Assembly (NCBI GenBank): GCA_002352605.1
Contig: DEIP01000158.1
Coordinates: 9,174-34,900, forward strand
Origin: Desulfobacteraceae bacterium UBA2771
GTDB lineage: Bacteria > Desulfobacterota > Desulfobacteria > Desulfobacterales > Desulfosarcinaceae
Length of the DNA: 25,727 nt
Reading direction: 5' to 3'
In this document: in pieces, positions 7,526-15,354 of the stretch
Position numbering within the stretch: the stretch's first letter is position 1
Layout: the number at the start of each line of letters is the position of its first letter
Position numbers and translations under genes: made by a program
Notes under the pieces: model-generated
What the model was told of the DNA's origin: nothing
The model's input: the letters and a program-made list of their open reading frames with translations, nothing else
Databases searched by the model: none

Positions 7526-8191
7526 ATGCAGTGGAAGGATAACAGCGACGGTAGCGATGAACATGCCGTAAAGGGCGATCCTTACGATGAAGATGACGAC
7601 TACGTATCCTTTGAACAAAGAGATCAGAAAGCGCCCGCCAATTTGTCGGGAAACCCGATGCGTTACCTGTACTGGGGACTCGGCATCGCCGTCGTGGTCT
7701 TGCTGGTGATGCTTATTTTTTCTAAGATCACCGGGCCCGCCGAATCGGTGCGGATTAGCGAATTGGAAAAGAAAATCGAACATTTGGAACAGCAGGTGGA
7801 AAAGGTTGACGGGGTCGATGAAAAAGTTACCCGAATCTGGGAACAGGCGAAGTCTTTTGAAAAGTTCAAAACCCGGTTTGATCGATCGGAAGCCTCCATG
7901 TCTTTGAGAATGGACCACTTGGCCATGGGCCTGGATGCGCTGCAAAAGAAAACCGATAAAACCATGAAGAAAGTAGAGACGCTTAAGCGGGCGCCCGCAC
8001 GGGCCGGTCCGCCGCCGGTTAAGAAGGCGACGGCGAAAAAGACCCATACGGTGGCTGCCGGGGATACCCTTTTCAACATCAGCCGGCGGTATAATCTGTC
8101 GGTGGAAAAACTGAGATCCATGAATCAATTGACTGACAGGGCGGTGATTCATGTGGGGCAGATACTCACGGTGAGTTCGCCGGGCGGATGA
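7526..8191 (+). CDS. Membrane-anchored LysM domain protein with coiled coil
   Basis: The protein has 221 residues. An acidic cytoplasmic N-terminus (about 1-45, with a DEDDD run) leads to one membrane segment at about 47-66. A coiled coil of Lys/Glu-rich heptads follows (about 76-155), then a Pro/Ala/Lys-rich linker, and a LysM domain at about 173-216 beginning HTVAAGDTLFNISRRY. This predicts a periplasmic peptidoglycan-binding rod anchored in the inner membrane. GGGGAGG lies 7 bases before the ATG. A membrane protein gene follows after about 60 bases on the same strand. The partner or process (division, envelope spacing, secretion) cannot be deduced. Confidence 0.88.
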   Translation: MQWKDNSDGSDEHAVKGDPYDEDDDYVSFEQRDQKAPANLSGNPMRYLYWGLGIAVVVLLVMLIFSKITGPAESVRISELEKKIEHLEQQVEKVDGVDEKVTRIWEQAKSFEKFKTRFDRSEASMSLRMDHLAMGLDALQKKTDKTMKKVETLKRAPARAGPPPVKKATAKKTHTVAAGDTLFNISRRYNLSVEKLRSMNQLTDRAVIHVGQILTVSSPGG

Positions 8192-8250
8192 AAAACGGGT
8201 GAACGGTGTTCCCCCGGCAATATTAACCCCTTGGAGAAAAAGAGTGTGTC

Positions 8251-8700
8251 ATGAATGATTATTTTGCTCGTTTCAGCGCATCTCCCGCCAGTTTCAAAAA
8301 AAGCTTTGCCGTGCTGGTTGTGGCCTGGGTCTGCCACCCGATTTTTCTCTATTCGCTTTTCTTGGCCGAGACGGCGGTGGAGGGCGTCGATAACGAAATA
8401 AAGAAAATGGTGTTTGTTAGCCTTAGCCTATGTTTTCTCCATTTCACAGTTAAAAAATGGGCCAGAGCACTGGTGGTGGTGGGAAATCTTTTTATTGTGC
8501 TCAATGATTTTTTTTATTTTTATGTGACGCCCCACAATACCATCTCAACAATGCTCTGCGTTACCGTGGTGTTGTTTACGATCGTGGGTACCTACTGGCT
8601 ATTCGTGAAAGACACGCGTGACTACTTCACCCTGGTCAACCCGAAGACGGAGGCGACGGAACCCACTGATTCGAAGACTGGACCCCCGCGTCACGGTTGA
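8251..8700 (+). CDS. Small multi-pass membrane protein of unknown function (149 aa)
   Basis: I do not recognise the family. Four hydrophobic segments can be drawn, at about 18-39, 52-66, 71-92 and 99-119. The third ends in an aromatic run (NDFFYFYV). The tail, about 30 residues, is hydrophilic with Thr, Glu and Pro and is probably cytoplasmic. The ATG is preceded by TTGGAG at a long distance of about 13 bases, so translation may be modest. It lies 59 bases after the LysM gene and may form an operon with it. The 178 bases after it, up to the DUF134 gene, show no gene or clear terminator. Confidence 0.75.
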   Translation: MNDYFARFSASPASFKKSFAVLVVAWVCHPIFLYSLFLAETAVEGVDNEIKKMVFVSLSLCFLHFTVKKWARALVVVGNLFIVLNDFFYFYVTPHNTISTMLCVTVVLFTIVGTYWLFVKDTRDYFTLVNPKTEATEPTDSKTGPPRHG

Positions 8701-8878
8701 TATGGACGACGCGATGCCGTCGATCGCTTCCACCCGTTCACGAAGCAACAGATATCGCTTCGGCCGGATACGCCGGTCTGCCGTTTGAAAACAGAAGCAG
8801 CCGAGGATAATCGGTTTGACAAGGGAAGGCGTAAAGACCAACAGTTTATAACCGAGCATATGCTTTATTGGAGGACTC

Positions 8879-9295
8879 ATGGGAAGACCCAGAAAAGACC
8901 GACTCGTGGCATTCAACCCTAAAATCAGCTTTTTTAAGCCAAGGGGCATCCCCATGGTTGATCTTTCTGAAGTGTGCATTACTGTGGATGAACGGGAGGC
9001 ACTCCGACTTGCCGATCTGGATAGCTTGTCCCACGAGGATTCCGGGCAATGCATGGGGGTTTCACGGGCGACTTTCGGTCGAATCCTCCACAAGGCGAGG
9101 CAGACGGTCGCCGATGCGTTGATTAACGGAAAAGCCATCAAAATCGATGGCGGAAACTACAAAATGGTTGATGAAAAGCGCCAGTTCGCATGCCGGAAAT
9201 GTAACCATCGGTGGGATGAACCACTGGGTACCGGTCGACCGGAGAGTTGCCCCGCATGTGGGCAGGACGACTTCCATCGCTTTTTGGGAGCATAG
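8879..9295 (+). CDS. DUF134 family DNA-binding protein with C-terminal zinc ribbon
   Basis: The protein has 138 residues. It starts MGRPRKDR, as DUF134 proteins do, followed by a short motif around FKPRGIPM and a sigma-70 region 4-like helix-turn-helix (EREALRLADLDSLSHEDSGQCMGVSRATFGRILHKAR, given here only by position, about residues 38-73). The C-terminal part adds CRKC (105-108) and CPAC (124-127), a zinc-ribbon pair not present in the shortest members. DUF134 genes commonly sit beside Mrp/NBP35 or dinitrogenase Fe-Mo cofactor genes, and here an Mrp-type ATPase follows after 114 bases. A role as a regulator of Fe-S or cofactor assembly genes is inferred. GGAGG lies 4 bases before the ATG. 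Confidence 0.88.
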   Translation: MGRPRKDRLVAFNPKISFFKPRGIPMVDLSEVCITVDEREALRLADLDSLSHEDSGQCMGVSRATFGRILHKARQTVADALINGKAIKIDGGNYKMVDEKRQFACRKCNHRWDEPLGTGRPESCPACGQDDFHRFLGA

Positions 9296-9409
9296 GCGAT
9301 CGAACCGGTACGGCCACGCTTTTTGGATGTGCCGTTTATTGAACCCAGCCGATTGGGTGCGGGTCATGAAAGCGGCTGTTGACGGGCCGGCCTGATATGG
9401 AGATTAAAC

Positions 9410-10252
9410 ATGGTAGAAATTCAAGGCAGTATGGAAGCAGCGAAGCAGCAGGCCAACCCGCAAGCCCAAAAAGATGCAGAAGTTAAGGGGACGCTGGGTC
9501 GGATCAAGAATAAATTCATCATCATGAGCGGCAAGGGGGGGGTCGGGAAAACCAGCACCAGCGTAAATCTTTCGTTGGCTCTGGCCGATCTGGGCCACCA
9601 GGTGGGAATCATGGATGTCGATCTTCATGGCCCCGACGTTCCCAGGATGTTAGGGCTTTCCGGAATGCTCGACCTGGGTCCGAACCGGAAACTGAACCCC
9701 ATGCGTTATTCGAAAAATTTGGGCGTCGTCTCCATCGAGTGTTTGACGCCGACCAAGGATGAGGCCATCATCTGGCGCGGTCCGGTCAAATTTTCCGCGA
9801 TCCAGCAGTTCATCGGCGATGTGGAATGGGGAGACCTGGATTTTTTGATCATCGACGCCCCTCCGGGAACCGGCGATGAACCGTTGACCGTGGCCCAGAC
9901 GATTCCCGATGCCAAGGCCATCATCGTCACCACTCCCCAGGAGGTGTCCCTGGCGGATGTCAGAAAATCCATCAACTTCTGCAAAACTGTCAAGATGGAA
10001 ATATTCGGACTGATTGAAAACATGAGCGGTTTCGCCTGCCCCCACTGCCGGTCGGCCATTGATCTTTTCGGTTCAGGCGGCGGGGAAAAAACGGCCATCG
10101 ATACCGGCATTCCCTTCCTTGGAAAAATTCCCTTCGACCAGAAAATGGTGGAATGTGGAGACGCCGGTGTTTCCTTTCAGCAACATCATAAGGATTCCCC
10201 GATTGCCGAAGCCTTCGGGGTCATGGCTCGGAACATGGCCCTGTTACCCTAA
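9410..10252 (+). CDS. Mrp/NBP35 family Fe-S cluster carrier ATPase
   Basis: A 280-residue deviant-Walker P-loop ATPase of the Mrp/ApbC/NBP35 group, which carries Fe-S clusters to apo-proteins in the cytosol. GKGGVGKT is at 41-48 with the signature lysine, DVDLHGPDVPRMLG at 69-82, DAPPGTGDEPLT at 149-160, and a CPHC pair at C210 and C213 that should bind a bridging cluster between two subunits. The N-terminus lacks the MIP18/DUF59 domain and also the N-terminal ferredoxin-like cysteines of eukaryotic NBP35. GGAG is 7 bases before the ATG. It follows a DUF134 gene on the same strand. Apo-targets are unknown. Confidence 0.93.
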   Translation: MVEIQGSMEAAKQQANPQAQKDAEVKGTLGRIKNKFIIMSGKGGVGKTSTSVNLSLALADLGHQVGIMDVDLHGPDVPRMLGLSGMLDLGPNRKLNPMRYSKNLGVVSIECLTPTKDEAIIWRGPVKFSAIQQFIGDVEWGDLDFLIIDAPPGTGDEPLTVAQTIPDAKAIIVTTPQEVSLADVRKSINFCKTVKMEIFGLIENMSGFACPHCRSAIDLFGSGGGEKTAIDTGIPFLGKIPFDQKMVECGDAGVSFQQHHKDSPIAEAFGVMARNMALLP

Positions 10253-10319
10253 AACAATCGATTTCGTCCGAATGGTAATCCTTTGTGGTACCATCTGACA
10301 TGCGGCCATGGGTGGTGTC

Positions 10320-10335
10320 ACCGGTGAACACCGGT
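10320..10335 (+). terminator. Short hairpin after the Mrp gene, possible weak terminator
   Basis: ACCGGT-GAAC-ACCGGT can pair with itself (6-bp stem, 4-base loop; 7-bp if viewed as a duplex dyad) and is followed by TTCCTTTT. A competing hairpin, GGTGT (10314-10318) with ACACC (10328-10332), overlaps it. The T tract is interrupted and it lies 67 bases after the stop, so it may be an operator or chance rather than a terminator. The rest of the 242-base gap to the next gene shows no gene. Confidence 0.3.
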
Positions 10336-10494
10336 TTCCTTTTACCTCCGTGTCTGCCAATCCCCCCTTACGCGATACATCAATGGCCCGGGACGTTGGT
10401 AATCTTACCGGCGACCCGCAACCGGCCAATCGGGCGGCCGACAACGATCATGGTGGTACGCTCCGGGCCCCTTTTATTCTAAAGGAATGACCCG

Positions 10495-12825
10495 ATGAAA
10501 CCGGACATTCTAAGTTTTCTTTTGGCAATGCCACACTTTTCGTTTCTCACCGAGGATGAGTTGGACATTGTTGTGTCCAAAGCCACCATGGTTCACCTGT
10601 CCAAAGGGCACCCGGTGTCTGTCCAGGGAAAGACGCGAATTGAAAATGTACTGGTGATCATGAAGGGGCAGCTTTCCCTTTATCAGGATGATCAGGAACA
10701 GCGGAAACTGACCGGATACATTAAGAAGGGAGAAGTTTTCGGCGGGATAACGGTGATGCTCAATGCGGGCATTTCCCTGCGGACGACAAAGGCGGACAGC
10801 GATGTCGATGCCATTTCCATCCCCGATACCGTTATCATGGAGGTATGCACCAAAAACAAGGCTTTTTATGAATATTTTCTGGCCAATTTCAGCCATAACA
10901 TATTCGACAAATCCTTGGATGCGATCGCCCGGGCCGGCCAGGCGCGTCTCTTTTTATCCGGCGTCGATCCCTTTACCTTTCTGCCGGAAGAAGAGATAGC
11001 GCATGCTGCCGGATCACTCTCCAGGGTTTCATACCCGAAAGGAACCGTCCTTTTCGTTCAGGGAAAGACTCGGGTGGGTTATTTGTACATCCTTCAGAAC
11101 GGTGCCGCAGAACGCTATTACGAAGACAATCGTCAGAAGACGATGCGCGGGATTATGTCCGAAGGGGATATTTACGGGGGTATCTCCATGCTCTTGAATG
11201 ACGGGCTGTCCGTTCGCACCATGGAAGTGATCGAAGATTCCACGTTTTTTGTGCTGCCCCATCAGGTGTTTATCGATATCTGCCGGAAATACAGCGCCTT
11301 TACCGATTTTTTTTCCGACACCTTCGGAAAACGAATGCTCAGCCGATCCTATGCGGCGATTATTGCCAAGACACTTCATCCCAAAGAGGACAGCCTTCAG
11401 TTTTTCAATCAGCCGTTGTCCCAGATCTATTCACGGCATCCGGTATTTTGCGATGCCGATCTGTCTATCCGTGATACTGCCGATGCCATGGCCGTCCGGA
11501 AAAGCAGCTATGCCTTCATTCGTTCGTCAGGCCCGAAGCAGGTGGGCATCGTCACCGAAAAGGATTTTGCCCGTAAAGTGATTGCACGTGGCTATCCCAT
11601 CGACAAGCCGGTGGGCAGCATCATGTCGGTGCCGCTTCGAACGATATCAGAAAACGCACTGGTGTTCGAGGCCATGATGACGATGATGGAAGAAGATTTC
11701 CAGCATGTGGGTGTCGTGGATGTGAACGATGACGTCATCGGCATGCTGTCTAACAAGGATATTCTGGTTTCCCAGGGGCAGTCCCCGTTGTTTTTACTTC
11801 GGGAGATTCAGATGGCATCCGGCATGGATAAAATCATCGAAAAGCATCATCAGTTGGCCGCGCTGGTGCGCAGCCTGATCCAAAATGGCGCCACAGCAAA
11901 AAATGTGACCCGCTTTATCACGACTGTGTCCGACACGATTTTAAACAAATTGATGTCCATGACCCTGGAGGAAATGGGACCGCCGCCGGTTCCTTTTGTG
12001 TTTATGATCATGGGCAGTGAGGGCCGGCGGGAGCAGACGCTGAAAACCGATCAGGACAATGCCATCATTTATCGGGATCCCGAACCGGCTGCGGCCGAAG
12101 AGGTGGGAGACTACTTCCGAAAGTTCGGTGAGATCGCCTGTACCTTGCTGAACCAAGCCGGCTATGATTTTTGTACCGGGGACGTCATGGCAAAAAATCG
12201 ACGGTGGTGCCAACCCCTTGCCCAATGGAAGACCTACTTCAGCGAGTGGATTCATGCCGCCGAGGCCGAAGATCTCCTCCAGGCCAGCATTTTCTTCGAT
12301 TTTCGGTGCGGATTCGGCGAAGCATCGCTGATCAATGAATTGCGAAGACACCTTTTTGTTTCCCTTAAGGGATGGTCTGGTTTTTTTAGGCACATGACCG
12401 AAAATGCCCTCAATTTCAAACCGCCCCTGGGTTTTTTTCGCAATTTTGTCGTCGAGTCCAAAGGTCGGCATCGCAATGCATTTGATATCAAAAGCGCAAT
12501 GACCCCCATTGTTGATTTTGCCAGGCTGTATGCCCTTAAACATAATATCGAAGAGACCAATACGCTGGAACGGCTCGACCAGCTAAGGATCAAAAAGATT
12601 ATCTCTGTTCAGGAATATAAGGAGTTGGAAAAGGCTTACAGTTTTCTCATGCAGATGCGGTTTGTGCGCCAGATCACTGCGGTGACGGACGACAATCAAA
12701 AACCGGACAACTACATCAACCCCAAAAAATTCACGCATATCGAGCAGACGATGTTAAAGGAGATCTTCAAGCGGGTGGAGAAGTTTCAGGCCAAGATGAA
12801 TTTTGAATTTGTCGGCATCGCCTGA
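10495..12825 (+). CDS. Signal protein: two cNMP-binding-like domains, CBS pair and DUF294 nucleotidyltransferase
   Basis: The 776 residues split into: cyclic-nucleotide-binding-like domain 1 (about 12-135), a second copy (about 158-282), a CBS pair (about 305-430) and a DUF294 nucleotidyltransferase-like domain with GSEGRREQTLKTDQDNA at 507-523, followed by the helical DUF294 C-terminal domain to about 770. This resembles GlnD-type N-terminal sensor/transferase proteins, most of which have a single cNMP domain. The two copies align without gaps at a 145-residue offset (see findings). The phosphate-binding cassettes read KGEVFGG...SLRT and EGDIYGG...SVRT, so ligand binding is plausible but not canonical. 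Role inferred: nucleotide- or adenylate-responsive signalling, possibly protein modification. AAAGGA is 8 bases before the ATG. A PAS-LuxR gene follows. Confidence 0.9.
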   Translation: MKPDILSFLLAMPHFSFLTEDELDIVVSKATMVHLSKGHPVSVQGKTRIENVLVIMKGQLSLYQDDQEQRKLTGYIKKGEVFGGITVMLNAGISLRTTKADSDVDAISIPDTVIMEVCTKNKAFYEYFLANFSHNIFDKSLDAIARAGQARLFLSGVDPFTFLPEEEIAHAAGSLSRVSYPKGTVLFVQGKTRVGYLYILQNGAAERYYEDNRQKTMRGIMSEGDIYGGISMLLNDGLSVRTMEVIEDSTFFVLPHQVFIDICRKYSAFTDFFSDTFGKRMLSRSYAAIIAKTLHPKEDSLQFFNQPLSQIYSRHPVFCDADLSIRDTADAMAVRKSSYAFIRSSGPKQVGIVTEKDFARKVIARGYPIDKPVGSIMSVPLRTISENALVFEAMMTMMEEDFQHVGVVDVNDDVIGMLSNKDILVSQGQSPLFLLREIQMASGMDKIIEKHHQLAALVRSLIQNGATAKNVTRFITTVSDTILNKLMSMTLEEMGPPPVPFVFMIMGSEGRREQTLKTDQDNAIIYRDPEPAAAEEVGDYFRKFGEIACTLLNQAGYDFCTGDVMAKNRRWCQPLAQWKTYFSEWIHAAEAEDLLQASIFFDFRCGFGEASLINELRRHLFVSLKGWSGFFRHMTENALNFKPPLGFFRNFVVESKGRHRNAFDIKSAMTPIVDFARLYALKHNIEETNTLERLDQLRIKKIISVQEYKELEKAYSFLMQMRFVRQITAVTDDNQKPDNYINPKKFTHIEQTMLKEIFKRVEKFQAKMNFEFVGIA

Positions 12826-12843
12826 CCGGCGATGTCCGCCGGT
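12825..12843 (+). terminator. GC-rich hairpin overlapping the stop of the 776-aa gene
   Basis: ACCGGCG (12825-12831) and CGCCGGT (12837-12843) form a perfect 7-bp stem with loop ATGTC, starting at the last base of the TGA stop. There is no T tract after it, so it is at best a weak or Rho-assisted terminator, or an mRNA 3' stabiliser before the PAS-LuxR gene. Confidence 0.28.
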
Positions 12844-12937
12844 GCCGTCGGCGCAACCATATCTTAGTTAAGGGAACGATCGATAAGGCCGTCCAAAAAC
12901 TTTGTCGAAAAACCATATCCGGCAGATCGGGAATGAC

Positions 12938-14296
12938 ATGACTACAATAAAGACGATGAACCGCGATGCACTATTGAAGCGGATTGGAACCATCGAGGAG
13001 GAGAACCAACAGCTTTCCCGGTCGGTGACCAGGCGACAGGAGGATTACTATGCATTGTTCAAGCTGGTCCGGCGCGTTGCCGATAATGCGCCGGATATGA
13101 TCTGGGCCAAGGATATGGACAACCGCTACCTGTTCGCCAATCGTGCCTTGTGCAACAAACTGCTCATGTGTAAGAGCCCCGAAGCGGTGGTTGGCAAGAA
13201 TGACACTTATTTTGCCGAGCTTGAGCGTGCCAACGGCCAACGGCACACCTTCGGTGAGGTATGTGAAGATTCGGACGAGATCGTCAAGAAAAATAAAAAA
13301 GCCTGTCGGTTTGTGGAAGATGGGCATGTACGCGGGCAGTATCTGGTTTTGGACGTTCACAAAGCGCCGCTTTTTGACGATTCCGGCAAATTGACCGGCA
13401 CCGTCGGCTGCGGTCGCGACATTACCCGTGAGCAGCAAACTAAGAAAGACCTGGAAGAGAGCCGTGCCAGCCAGAATTTGCTCATGGAGACCGCTTCTGA
13501 TTTTGCCGTTTTTCGGCTTTCGGTCGACACGGTTCATCCCAGGGGCCTGAAGGTTATTTTCGTCAGCCCTTCGGCCAAAGATATCGCCGGTATCAGCCGG
13601 CCGCTGTCACTGGATCGCTGGTTCGATGTTCACGCGGATGACCGCAAGGCCCTGCGTTACGCCTACGTCAAGGGATACACGGACCTCAAATTCAATCATC
13701 GATTCAGGATTTTTCATCCTGTTCTTGCGCAGTGGCGCTGGTTGCATGTCATCGCCAACTGCGTCAACGGACCGCGGGACAGCTACGTCAACGGCATCAT
13801 GTTCGATATCAGCGACCAGATGCGAAGCAATGAAGCGCTGGCGGCAAAGGGCCGTGAACTGGAGACCCGAACCGACAATCTTTCTGAAGTGAACACGGCA
13901 CTCAAGGTGCTGTTGAAAAAACGGGACGAAGATCGCACGGCCCTGGAAGAGAAAGTCCTGTACAATGTCAAATCCTTGCTGCGGCCTTATTTAATAAAAA
14001 TGAAACGCAGCGGGCTGGATGCCAGACAAAAAGCCTATCTCGAAATATTGGAATCCAACCTCAATGAGATAGTGTCTCCGCTTAGCCGCAAGCTTTCCTT
14101 CGATTACCTGGGGTTCACGCCCACCGAGATCAAGGTGGCCACCATGGTCAAACAAGGAAAAAAGGCCTGGGAGATCGCGCGACTGCTCAACATTTCTACC
14201 CGGACGGTTGAAGGATATCGCTACGCCATCCGCGATCGGCTTGGCATCAAAGGAAAAAAAATGAACCTGCGTACCTACCTGCTCTCCATCCGGTAG
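12938..14296 (+). CDS. PAS-PAS-LuxR transcriptional regulator
   Basis: From the ATG at 12938 the protein has 452 residues. A short N-terminal coiled stretch is followed by PAS domain 1 (about 43-165, NAPDMIWAKDMDNRYLFAN and a GTVGCGRDITREQ end) and PAS domain 2 (about 183-293, FVSPSAKDIAGIS...GIMFDISDQ). A long coiled coil runs at about 295-345, and a LuxR/FixJ-type helix-turn-helix at about 390-452 (LGFTPTEIKVATMVKQGKK...ISTRTVEGYRYAIRDRLGI). There is no kinase or receiver domain, so it should sense directly through PAS and bind DNA. A TTG at 12902 and an ATG at 12956 are other possible starts; no candidate has a strong ribosome site. It lies 112 bases after the cNMP/CBS/DUF294 gene and may respond to the same cue. 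Whether the PAS domains bind haem, flavin or a metabolite cannot be told. Confidence 0.9.
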   Translation: MTTIKTMNRDALLKRIGTIEEENQQLSRSVTRRQEDYYALFKLVRRVADNAPDMIWAKDMDNRYLFANRALCNKLLMCKSPEAVVGKNDTYFAELERANGQRHTFGEVCEDSDEIVKKNKKACRFVEDGHVRGQYLVLDVHKAPLFDDSGKLTGTVGCGRDITREQQTKKDLEESRASQNLLMETASDFAVFRLSVDTVHPRGLKVIFVSPSAKDIAGISRPLSLDRWFDVHADDRKALRYAYVKGYTDLKFNHRFRIFHPVLAQWRWLHVIANCVNGPRDSYVNGIMFDISDQMRSNEALAAKGRELETRTDNLSEVNTALKVLLKKRDEDRTALEEKVLYNVKSLLRPYLIKMKRSGLDARQKAYLEILESNLNEIVSPLSRKLSFDYLGFTPTEIKVATMVKQGKKAWEIARLLNISTRTVEGYRYAIRDRLGIKGKKMNLRTYLLSIR

Positions 14297-14347
14297 CCGT
14301 CGGTCGGAAGTCGGCGGCCGCCGCAAGATACCATTTTTGGATGAACA

Positions 14348-15124
14348 CTACCGAAGCATATTGACATACCAGACGATGATGGCATTGCCGAAAAACAGGT
14401 AGGTAATCGTGCCCATGGCCAGAAATGGGCCGAAGGGAATGGCCAGCCGCATGCCTTTTCCGGATCGGATCATGGCCGACACGCCAACCAAGGTGCCGAT
14501 GGCCGAGGCTGCGAACAAGGTAAACAAAATTCCCTGCCAACCGATCATGGCACCGATCATGGCCAGCAGTTTGATATCCCCGCCACCCATACCCTCCCGG
14601 CCGGTTATCAATTGGTACACCCCCGCCACAACGAAAAGGCTGCCACCCCCTGCCAGGATACCGAGTGCGCTGGTGCGCCAGGTCATGGTGGGGATGACTA
14701 GGGCGGCCAGGAAGAAGATCGGGATTCCCGGCAAGGAGATTGTGTCCGGGATGATCCGGTGGTCCAGATCGATGAAGGTCACCACGATCAGGGTGGCGAT
14801 AAAGGCGAAGACAACCAGGCCATGCAGCGTGGGACCGAATGACAGGAGGCAGGCCAGGGCGAAAAATCCGCCCAACAGCTCCACAAGCGGGTAACGGATG
14901 GCGATGGGGGCTTTGCAGGTGCCGCATTTTCCAACGAGCAGCAGATAGCTGAGGATCGGGATGTTGTTATAGAAAGGGATCATCGTTTTGCAGCGGGGGC
15001 AGCTCGACCCAGGATGAACGATGGACAAACCGGCTGGTATGCGGTAGATGCAGACGTTTAAAAAACTGCCGATGCAGGCGCCGAAGATAAAAGCCACGAT
15101 ATTTATGGGCAAGGTGGTCGTCAT
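14348..15124 (-). CDS. pilD: Prepilin peptidase / N-methyltransferase (A24)
   Basis: The protein has 258 residues and spans the inner membrane. It cleaves the leader of type IV prepilins and type II secretion pseudopilins, and the N-terminal part methylates the new N-terminus. It shows the N-terminal IGSFLNVCIYRIP, the two zinc-type Cys pairs CPRC (42-45) and CGTC (67-70), the FIDLDHRIIPD segment with the first catalytic Asp, and GMGGGDIKLLAMIGA with the second (D183). The ATG at 15124 has GGAGTGA (15126-15132) immediately upstream; a 30-residue upstream extension is non-conserved in character. No pilus genes are nearby. It is convergent with the PAS-LuxR gene (51-base gap) and divergent from lon. 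Confidence 0.95.
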   Translation of the reverse strand: MTTTLPINIVAFIFGACIGSFLNVCIYRIPAGLSIVHPGSSCPRCKTMIPFYNNIPILSYLLLVGKCGTCKAPIAIRYPLVELLGGFFALACLLSFGPTLHGLVVFAFIATLIVVTFIDLDHRIIPDTISLPGIPIFFLAALVIPTMTWRTSALGILAGGGSLFVVAGVYQLITGREGMGGGDIKLLAMIGAMIGWQGILFTLFAASAIGTLVGVSAMIRSGKGMRLAIPFGPFLAMGTITYLFFGNAIIVWYVNMLR

Positions 15125-15191
15125 ATCACTCCGGTTTTCGTGTTTTGCGATGGGAATTGGCCGCGCTGTAAACGCGCACGGCTCGATCACC

Positions 15192-15205
15192 GGGCACAGT
15201 TGCCC
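15192..15205. repeat. Small stem-loop in the pilD / lon divergent region
   Basis: GGGCA-CAGT-TGCCC forms a perfect 5-bp stem with a 4-base loop within the 230-base divergent gap. It would lie in the leader of pilD if transcribed on the minus strand. Its function is unknown; it may be chance. Confidence 0.25.
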
Positions 15206-15251
15206 CCCTCTCATAAAGTCTCTTGCGCTTTTTAAAAGAACCCGCCTACCA

Positions 15252-15279
15252 TTGTCAAAGAAAAATTAAGTCTTATTTT
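15252..15279 (+). promoter_or_regulatory. lon: Sigma-70-like promoter for lon
   Basis: TTGTCA (15252-15257, 5 of 6) and TATTTT (15274-15279, 4 of 6) are spaced by 16 bases in an AT-rich patch. It lies about 75 bases before the lon ATG. I looked for a heat-shock sigma-32 match and found none convincing. Confidence 0.42.
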
Positions 15280-15354
15280 AGAAGACATTTTGCGATACGG
15301 TTCTTTTGGAAGGGCCGTCAATGATCATGGGTATTGATATCTCCGGGAGCAATA

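Noticed and set aside
8193..8220. Hairpin GGG-GAAC / GTTC-CCC after the LysM gene as a terminator
   Set aside because: It needs a bulge and has no T tract, and the next gene follows 59 bases later on the same strand.
8816..8850. TTGACA before the DUF134 gene as a promoter
   Set aside because: The best -10 match (TTTATA) is 23 bases away and the 17-base position reads CAACAG.
10308..10490. 60-codon plus-strand frame between the Mrp and DUF294 genes
   Set aside because: No ribosome site, composition typical of a random GC-rich frame, and it overlaps the hairpins.
14312..14323. CGGCGGCCGCCG palindrome between the PAS-LuxR and pilD genes as a bidirectional terminator
   Set aside because: The perfect palindrome leaves no loop unless several pairs open, and the nearest T run is about 10 bases away on one side only.
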